Positions 30,485-35,475 of a DNA stretch of 35,475 nucleotides are shown one piece after another. Each line of letters begins with the position of its first letter. The stretch's first letter is position 1. The notes under the pieces were generated by a model, which had not been told where the DNA came from, made no database searches, and was given only the letters and a program-made list of their open reading frames with translations. The translations under genes and the position numbers were made by a program. Source of the DNA: DATEJJ01 sp039649115. Lineage in GTDB: Bacteria > Actinomycetota > Actinomycetes > Mycobacteriales > Micromonosporaceae. The stretch spans positions 1 to 35,475 of the forward strand of contig JBBWZQ010000033.1 in assembly GCA_039649115.1 (NCBI GenBank), read 5' to 3'.

Positions 30485-31254
30485 TGCTCGCACAGCAGCG
30501 CCAGCAGGCCATCCACGACATGGTGCTGCGCCTCGGCGGGGTACGGGTCGGCGACCTGGTACGCGAGTTCGGCGTCTCGGACATGACGATCCGGCGCGAC
30601 CTCGAGACGCTGGCCGAGCGGGGACTGATCTCCAAGGTGCACGGCGGCGCGACAACACTGGACCAGCACTCCACCGACGAGCCGGGGTTCGCCGCCAAGC
30701 TGGTCCGCCAGCAGGTGGAGAAGGAGGCGATCGCGGCACAGGGGGCCACCCTGGTGGCACCGGGTACCGCCATCGCGCTGTCCGCCGGCACCACGACCTG
30801 CATGCTGGCCGGGCTGCTGCTCGACGTGCCGGGGCTGACCGTGGTCACCAACTCGGTGCCGGTGGCCGACGTGTTCTACAAGGCGCGCCGGCCGGACCAG
30901 ACGGTGGTGCTCACCGGCGGCATCCGCACCCCGTCCGACGCGCTGGTCGGCCCGTTCGCGGTGAGCGCCATCCGATCGCTGAATGTGGACATGCTGTTCC
31001 TCGGGGTGCACGGGATGAGTACCCACGCCGGCTTCACCACGCCCAACCTGATGGAAGCCGAGACCGACCGGGCACTGGTGGCCGCGGCCCGCCGGCTCGT
31101 CGTGGTCGCCGACCACACCAAGTGGGAGCTCGTCGGGATCTCGACGATCGCCCAGCTGCACGACGCGCAGATACTGATTACCGACTCAGGACTGTCGACC
31201 GCCGGGCGCGACCAGCTCGCGACCGAGGTGGGTGAGCTGGTCATCGCCGACTGA
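30484..31254 (+). CDS. DeoR-family transcriptional repressor
   Basis: 256 residues. The N-terminal DeoR helix-turn-helix reads VRVGDLVREFGVSDMTIRRD, then LETLAERGLISKVHGGAT. The C-terminal sugar-phosphate sensor domain has ALSAGTTTCMLAGLL, VVTNSVPVADVF, VVLTGGIRTPSDALVGP and ADHTKWE, all typical of the family, which releases DNA on binding phosphorylated sugars. ATG 30484 overlaps the GH42 stop by one base behind AAGGAGG, so the two are translationally coupled. It probably represses its own operon and the divergent transporter. An in-frame GTG one codon upstream is the alternative start. Confidence 0.95.
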   Translation: MLAQQRQQAIHDMVLRLGGVRVGDLVREFGVSDMTIRRDLETLAERGLISKVHGGATTLDQHSTDEPGFAAKLVRQQVEKEAIAAQGATLVAPGTAIALSAGTTTCMLAGLLLDVPGLTVVTNSVPVADVFYKARRPDQTVVLTGGIRTPSDALVGPFAVSAIRSLNVDMLFLGVHGMSTHAGFTTPNLMEAETDRALVAAARRLVVVADHTKWELVGISTIAQLHDAQILITDSGLSTAGRDQLATEVGELVIAD

Positions 31255-31279
31255 GGCGTCCAGCGGATATCGTCCTGAC

Positions 31280-33178
31280 ATGACATGGGGCGGCCGCCCG
31301 GAACGGCACGGGCAGGAGCAGCGGCAGTGGTACGACCAGGATGCCACGATGATCCTGCCGGTGGTCCCGCCCGAGGCGACCATGGTGCTCCCGTCGCAGG
31401 CGCCGACCCAGCCTATCGCGCTGCCCCCCCGGCACGCGGCCGACGGCACGGCCGGGCAGACGTACCGCAGCCAGGCGTACGCCGGCCAGATCTACACCGG
31501 ACGGCACGCCGAGGCGGAGCCGACGCAGGTGATACCGACCGTGCGGGTCGGGGAGGCCGAGGACCAGGCGCGGTCGCTGGCACGCAACAGCGCCGTGATG
31601 GCCGCCGGCAGCGTCGTCAGCCGGGTCACCGGCTTCCTGCGCACGGCGGTCATCGGGGCCGCGATCGGCGCGAAGCTGGTCGGGGACGACTACAACCTGG
31701 CCAACACGCTGCCCAACATGGTGTACGAGTTGCTGCTCGGCGGGGTACTGGCCAGCGTGGTCGTGCCGTTGCTGATGCGTGCCCGCACCCGGGACGCCGA
31801 CCATGGCGAGGCGTACGCCCAGCGGCTGCTGAGCATCGCGGTCCTGTTCCTCGGCGGCGCGACGGTACTGGCCGTGCTGGCGGCCCCGCTGCTGACCGCC
31901 GTGTTCAGCACCTCGACGACCAGTCCCGCCGACAGCCGCCTGATCACCGTGCTCAGCTACCTGCTGCTCCCGGAGATCTTCTGCTACGGCGTGGCGGCGC
32001 TGCTGGCGGCGATCCTCAACACCCGCGGGCACTTCGCCGCGCCGATGTGGACCCCGATCCTCAACAACGTCGTGGTGATTCTCACCGCCGGCGTGTTCAT
32101 GCTGCTGCCCACGGCGGCGAAGACGCTGACCCCGGAGACGATCACGACGGCCCAGGTGCTCGTACTGGGCGTCGGTACCACCCTGGGCATCGTCGCGCAG
32201 GCGGCCGGGCTGTTCCCCGCGCTGCGCCGGGTCCGGTTCCGCTGGAAGTGGCGGTGGGACTGGCGGGAGCTGCACCTGTCCCAGCTCGCGCGGATCAGCG
32301 CCTGGATGCTCGGCTACGTCATCGTCAGCCAGATCGCGCTGGTGATCGTACTGAAGATCTCGAATCTGGCCGGGCACCACAACGCGCCCGGGCCGGCGAT
32401 CTTCAACAATGCGTTCCTCATCTTCATGATGGCCCACGGCATCGTCGCGGTGTCCATCATGACGGCGTTGATGCCGCGGATGTCCGCGGCCGCCTCCGAA
32501 CGGCGCAACCGCGACCTGGCCGCTCACCTCTCGTTCGGCGCGCGGCTGTCGGCGGTCATCCTGGTCCCGACCACGGCCGTGTACCTCGTGCTCGGTCGGC
32601 AACTGAGCGTCACGGTGTTCCGCTTCGGCGAGTACCACCAGACGGAGGCGGTACAGACCGGGTGGGTGATCGCGGTCGCGGGGCTGGGGCTGGTGCCGTT
32701 CGCGATCAGCCAGATGCAACTGTTCGCGTTCTACGCGATGCCCGACACCAAGACGCCCACCCTGCTCAACGTGCCGATCGCGGTCGCCAGGGTGTTGCTG
32801 GACCTGTTGCTCTACGTCATCCTGCCGGCGGTCTGGGTCAACGCGGGCCTGATGTTCGGCAACGCGGCCTCCTACGTGCTGGCCGCCGCCGTCGGGAACT
32901 GGCTGTTGCGCAAGCGGATCGGCCGGCTCGGCTTCGGCCGGGTAGTGCGGACGCTGACCCGCCTCGGCGTGGCGGCCGGGGTCGCCGCGCTGCCCACGCT
33001 GATGATCTCGCTGATCATCGAGCACGTCCTCGGTGCCGGCAAGCTGGGCAGCCTGGTCGGCCTGGTGGTGGGCGGCACGGTGCTCGTGGTCGTCTACCTG
33101 GCGGTGGCGGTGGCGTTGCGCGTCGAGGAGATCAACCAGGTGTGGGGTATGGTTCGCGGCCGGTTTGCTCGCAGTTAA
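31280..33178 (+). CDS. murJ: Lipid II flippase MurJ (MviN)
   Basis: 632 residues. A hydrophilic N-terminus of about 95 residues, rich in Pro/Gln/Thr, precedes 14 or so membrane segments. The MurJ signature in TM1 is SRVTGFLRTAVIGAAIGAKL (residues 114 on). Other conserved parts are NTLPNMVYELLLGGVLASVV, AQAAGLFPALRR and FYAMPDTKTPTLLN. It moves lipid II across the membrane for peptidoglycan synthesis. Upstream, TATCGT (31268-31273) ends six bases before ATG 31280 and there is no Shine-Dalgarno, so the transcript may be leaderless; the spacer to deoR is only 25 bases. A pseudokinase gene follows and then sigM, the conserved actinobacterial order. Confidence 0.95.
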   Translation: MTWGGRPERHGQEQRQWYDQDATMILPVVPPEATMVLPSQAPTQPIALPPRHAADGTAGQTYRSQAYAGQIYTGRHAEAEPTQVIPTVRVGEAEDQARSLARNSAVMAAGSVVSRVTGFLRTAVIGAAIGAKLVGDDYNLANTLPNMVYELLLGGVLASVVVPLLMRARTRDADHGEAYAQRLLSIAVLFLGGATVLAVLAAPLLTAVFSTSTTSPADSRLITVLSYLLLPEIFCYGVAALLAAILNTRGHFAAPMWTPILNNVVVILTAGVFMLLPTAAKTLTPETITTAQVLVLGVGTTLGIVAQAAGLFPALRRVRFRWKWRWDWRELHLSQLARISAWMLGYVIVSQIALVIVLKISNLAGHHNAPGPAIFNNAFLIFMMAHGIVAVSIMTALMPRMSAAASERRNRDLAAHLSFGARLSAVILVPTTAVYLVLGRQLSVTVFRFGEYHQTEAVQTGWVIAVAGLGLVPFAISQMQLFAFYAMPDTKTPTLLNVPIAVARVLLDLLLYVILPAVWVNAGLMFGNAASYVLAAAVGNWLLRKRIGRLGFGRVVRTLTRLGVAAGVAALPTLMISLIIEHVLGAGKLGSLVGLVVGGTVLVVVYLAVAVALRVEEINQVWGMVRGRFARS

Positions 33179-33357
33179 GGCGAAGGTACCGCTATGCGGT
33201 GAGCCTGCCGATCCAAGTAGCATTCGACGCGCGAACGGCGAAGAATAGCCGTTCGGGTGTCGCGTTGCAGCCAGGTAAGGTCGGACACGGCACGAGCGCG
33301 AACGGCTTACGCTGTTCACTGATGCCACGCAGCGCGGGCAGACCGGAGGGAGGACGG

Positions 33358-34878
33358 GTGACCCAGGTCGACGAGGGTCCAGAGTCGCCCGGTACCCAGG
33401 GCATACTGACCTTCGGCGCGCCCGCCGAGGGCGAGGTCCTCGCCGAACGCTACGAGCTGCAGGAACACATCGGCGACGACAACTTCGGCCGGCAGATCTG
33501 GCGGGGTATCGACGTGGTGCTGCGCCGGCCGGTCGCGGTGGTGCTGCGCTACCCGGGCGGCGAGGCCGCGGTCGAGATGCTCGACGCCGCGGTCGCCGCG
33601 AGCCGGGTCACCCATCCACACCTCGTCGACGTGTACGACGCGATCGACGAGGGCAACCGCGCCTACGTCGTGCGGGAATGGGTCGACGGCGGATCGCTGC
33701 GCGAGTACGTGGCCGAGGCGCCGCTGGACCCCGAACGGGCGACCAGTGTCGTGCACGCGGTCGCGAGCGCGGTCGCGGCGATCCACGCGAGCGGGATGGC
33801 ACACGGAAACGTCCACCCCGGCACCGTCCTGATCGGCTCGGACGGTCGGGTGGTGCTCTCCGACGCACGCTCCGACGAATCGCTGACGCCGGACGGCGAC
33901 GTACGCGCGATCGGCGCGGTCCTGTACTGCGCGCTGACCGGCCACTGGCCGCACGCGGAGGCCGGACCGACCTCGCTGCCCGACGCGGTACGCGACCCGG
34001 CCGGCGTGCTCGCCGCTCCCCGGCAGGTGCGCGGCGGCGTGCCGGGACACCTGTCCGACATGGCCACCGAACTGCTCGACCCGCAGGTCGCGCCCCCGTC
34101 GGCCGACGTGCTCGCCGCCGACCTCGGCCGGCTGGACACCGAGGGCGACGACCAGTTCTTCGTCTCGGGCGGTCCGCTCGACTTCAACCAGGACCCGTTC
34201 CGCGGCGGGGTGAGCGCACCCGAACCACAGCGGCCGATCGCCAAGAAGCTCGCGATCGGCGTGGCCGGACTCCTGGTCCTGGCCCTGGTGGGCCTGCTGC
34301 TGGCCACCCAGTTCCTGCCCAAGAGCAGCGGCGGCGCGTCGCCCTCGCCCAGCGCGGCGGCAAGCTCGAGCAGCCCGGTGACCAGCGGCAACAACCAGCC
34401 GAAGCAGATCGCGATCACGAGCAGCCAGGTGCGCGGGGTGGAGCCGAAGGGCGACCGCCGGGAGGGCGTACCCGCCAACGCGGTCGACGGCAACCAGAAC
34501 ACGGTCTGGAAGACAGATCACTACCGCAACTCGCCCAACTTCGGCAATCTCAAGCCGGGCATGGGTCTGCTCATCGACCTGAAGACCCCTCAGCCGGTCA
34601 GCTCGGTCGAGGTGGACTTCACCACGCACGGCGCGACGGTGCAGCTGTGGACCGGCAGCACGGATCCCGGCGACAGCCAGGCGGGCGACACGCAGATCTT
34701 GAAGAACTACGCCCCGATCGGCGATCCCTCGGTGGCCACCGGCACCACGAAGATCCTCAACGCCGACGGGAGCAGTGTCCGGTACCTGCTCGTGTGGATC
34801 AGCAAGTTGCCGGACCAGCCCGACTCCGGCGGGTACATCATTGAAATCTCCGAAATCAAGGTGTTCGTCAGCAGCTGA
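33358..34878 (+). CDS. Membrane pseudokinase with C-terminal discoidin-like domain, MurJ partner
   Basis: 506 residues. An N-terminal kinase-fold domain (about 25-250) lacks the catalytic residues: the HRD motif is H149-G-N151, the following K is His153, DFG is D169-A-R171, and the VAIK lysine region reads VAVVLRYP. It should not phosphorylate. A transmembrane helix is at about 300-322 (KKLAIGVAGLLVLALVGLLL). After a Ser/Pro linker, the outer domain (about 355-506) resembles an F5/8 type C (discoidin) fold (NAVDGNQNTVWKTDHY; ISEIKVFVSS). In M. tuberculosis MviN (Rv3910) these domains are fused to MurJ, and the pseudokinase recruits the FHA protein FhaA when phosphorylated. Here it is a separate gene 179 bases on. 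GTG 33358 follows GGAGGGAGGA; in-frame ATG 33322 is an alternative. Confidence 0.9.
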   Translation: MTQVDEGPESPGTQGILTFGAPAEGEVLAERYELQEHIGDDNFGRQIWRGIDVVLRRPVAVVLRYPGGEAAVEMLDAAVAASRVTHPHLVDVYDAIDEGNRAYVVREWVDGGSLREYVAEAPLDPERATSVVHAVASAVAAIHASGMAHGNVHPGTVLIGSDGRVVLSDARSDESLTPDGDVRAIGAVLYCALTGHWPHAEAGPTSLPDAVRDPAGVLAAPRQVRGGVPGHLSDMATELLDPQVAPPSADVLAADLGRLDTEGDDQFFVSGGPLDFNQDPFRGGVSAPEPQRPIAKKLAIGVAGLLVLALVGLLLATQFLPKSSGGASPSPSAAASSSSPVTSGNNQPKQIAITSSQVRGVEPKGDRREGVPANAVDGNQNTVWKTDHYRNSPNFGNLKPGMGLLIDLKTPQPVSSVEVDFTTHGATVQLWTGSTDPGDSQAGDTQILKNYAPIGDPSVATGTTKILNADGSSVRYLLVWISKLPDQPDSGGYIIEISEIKVFVSS

Positions 34879-34929
34879 GTGAGCGAGGCGTGCGCGCCCG
34901 GGTTGGCTCCGCTGGGTAGGGTGCAGGCC

Positions 34930-35475
34930 GTGGGTGAAGCCGCGGCCTCCGACGACGCCGCGTTGCTGCGCGCCCACATCGCGGGCGATCCGGACGCCTT
35001 CAACGAACTGGTGCGCCGGCACCGCGACCGGTTGTGGGCGGTGGCACTGCGCACCCTGGGCGACCGGGAGGACGCGGCCGACGCGCTGCAGGACGCGCTG
35101 CTTTCCGCGTACCGGTCGGCCGACCGGTTCCGCGGCGATTCGGCGGTCACCACCTGGCTGCACCGCATCGTGGTCAACGCCTGCCTCGACCGGGTACGCC
35201 GCCGCCAGTCCCGGCCGACCGTACCGTTGGTGGACACCGAGCAGGCCGCGGTTGCCGCGGTCGACTCGGACACCGCGGTCGACGTACGGGCCGCGCTCGC
35301 CACGCTGCCGGCCGAGCAACGGATGGCCCTGATACTCGTGGACGTGCAGGGGTACCCGGTGGCGGAGGTGGCCACGATGCTCGGGGTGCCCGAGGGGACC
35401 GTCAAGAGCCGGTGCGCGCGCGGCCGGGCGAGACTCGCTTCACTTCTGGGATATCTCCGGAACCCGGCACCCGAC
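34930..35475 (+). CDS. sigM: ECF sigma factor SigM, N-terminal and central part (runs off the window)
   Basis: 182 codons are present, open at the right edge. Region 2 is DAFNELVRRHRDRLWAVALR, then DREDAADALQDALLSAYRSA and WLHRIVVNACLDRVRRR. Region 4 is LPAEQRMALILVDVQGYPVA, then EVATMLGVPEGTVKSRCARG. The location after murJ and the pseudokinase identifies it as SigM by synteny; in mycobacteria an anti-sigma gene and trxB follow. GTG 34930 is chosen because -10-like TAGGGT (34917-34922) ends seven bases before it and no Shine-Dalgarno is clear; an in-frame GTG at 34921 is the alternative. The gap to the pseudokinase stop is 51 bases with no terminator visible. Confidence 0.92.
   Translation, partial: MGEAAASDDAALLRAHIAGDPDAFNELVRRHRDRLWAVALRTLGDREDAADALQDALLSAYRSADRFRGDSAVTTWLHRIVVNACLDRVRRRQSRPTVPLVDTEQAAVAAVDSDTAVDVRAALATLPAEQRMALILVDVQGYPVAEVATMLGVPEGTVKSRCARGRARLASLLGYLRNPAPD

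Noticed and set aside
31241..33328. 695-codon minus-strand frame over murJ
   Set aside because: Antisense shadow with His/Arg/Gln-rich translation; MurJ motifs are clear on the plus strand.

Overview
The window is high-GC actinobacterial DNA. The gene content and order suggest the family Micromonosporaceae (inference: no rRNA or other marker is present to settle it). It is a chromosomal core segment from the origin-proximal region. The order dnaB - rplI - rpsR - ssb - rpsF - (small exported protein) - GT87 - class A PBP - DUF5318 - padR - ino1 - (MFS) - pcnA - murJ - pseudokinase - sigM follows what I know of Streptomyces coelicolor and, in two blocks either side of oriC, Mycobacterium tuberculosis (dnaB to ino1, and pcnA to sigM). 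oriC itself is not in the window.

Layout. 1-170: tail of a phosphoribosyltransferase. 480-5017: minus-strand replication and ribosome operon; DnaB carries an intein. 5288-13982: exported protein, endonuclease IV, a GT-C-like membrane protein, a GT87 glycosyltransferase, a large bifunctional penicillin-binding protein and a zinc-ribbon DUF5318 protein. 14162-15915: PadR regulator and inositol-1-phosphate synthase. 16104-19956: accessory stretch with two tandem DUF6584-like proteins, an O6-alkylguanine methyltransferase, a broken DUF6232-like gene, an XRE/DUF5753 regulator and two DUF397 proteins. 20015-24788: MFS transporter, two tandem zinc-ribbon/proline-rich/membrane proteins, and the CCA/poly(A) polymerase-family gene pcnA. 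24999-31254: a sugar-uptake and GH42 beta-galactosidase island with its own DeoR regulator. 31280-35475: lipid II flippase MurJ, a pseudokinase with a discoidin-like domain, and the start of an ECF sigma factor (sigM).

How the genes fit together. The core genes serve replication (DnaB, SSB), translation (S6, S18, L9), tRNA 3'-end maturation (PcnA), DNA repair (Nfo, Ogt) and the cell envelope (PBP, GT87, MurJ, pseudokinase, inositol synthase). The accessory parts are the XRE-DUF397 module and the sugar island, which sits between pcnA and murJ. The sugar island is a divergent regulon: binding protein and two permeases to the left, beta-galactosidase and DeoR repressor to the right, with a shared control region.

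Most notable observations: a DnaB intein with intact splice junctions whose homing-endonuclease core has collapsed; an rpsF leader that can hide its Shine-Dalgarno sequence; a catalytically dead kinase encoded separately behind murJ; a perfect PadR-type palindrome on the predicted padR start site; structured leaders in front of the XRE and first DUF397 genes; and a cluster of DnaA-box-like CCTGTGG repeats upstream of dnaB. I saw no clearly new defence or mobile system. No rRNA, tRNA, CRISPR array or insertion sequence was recognised.
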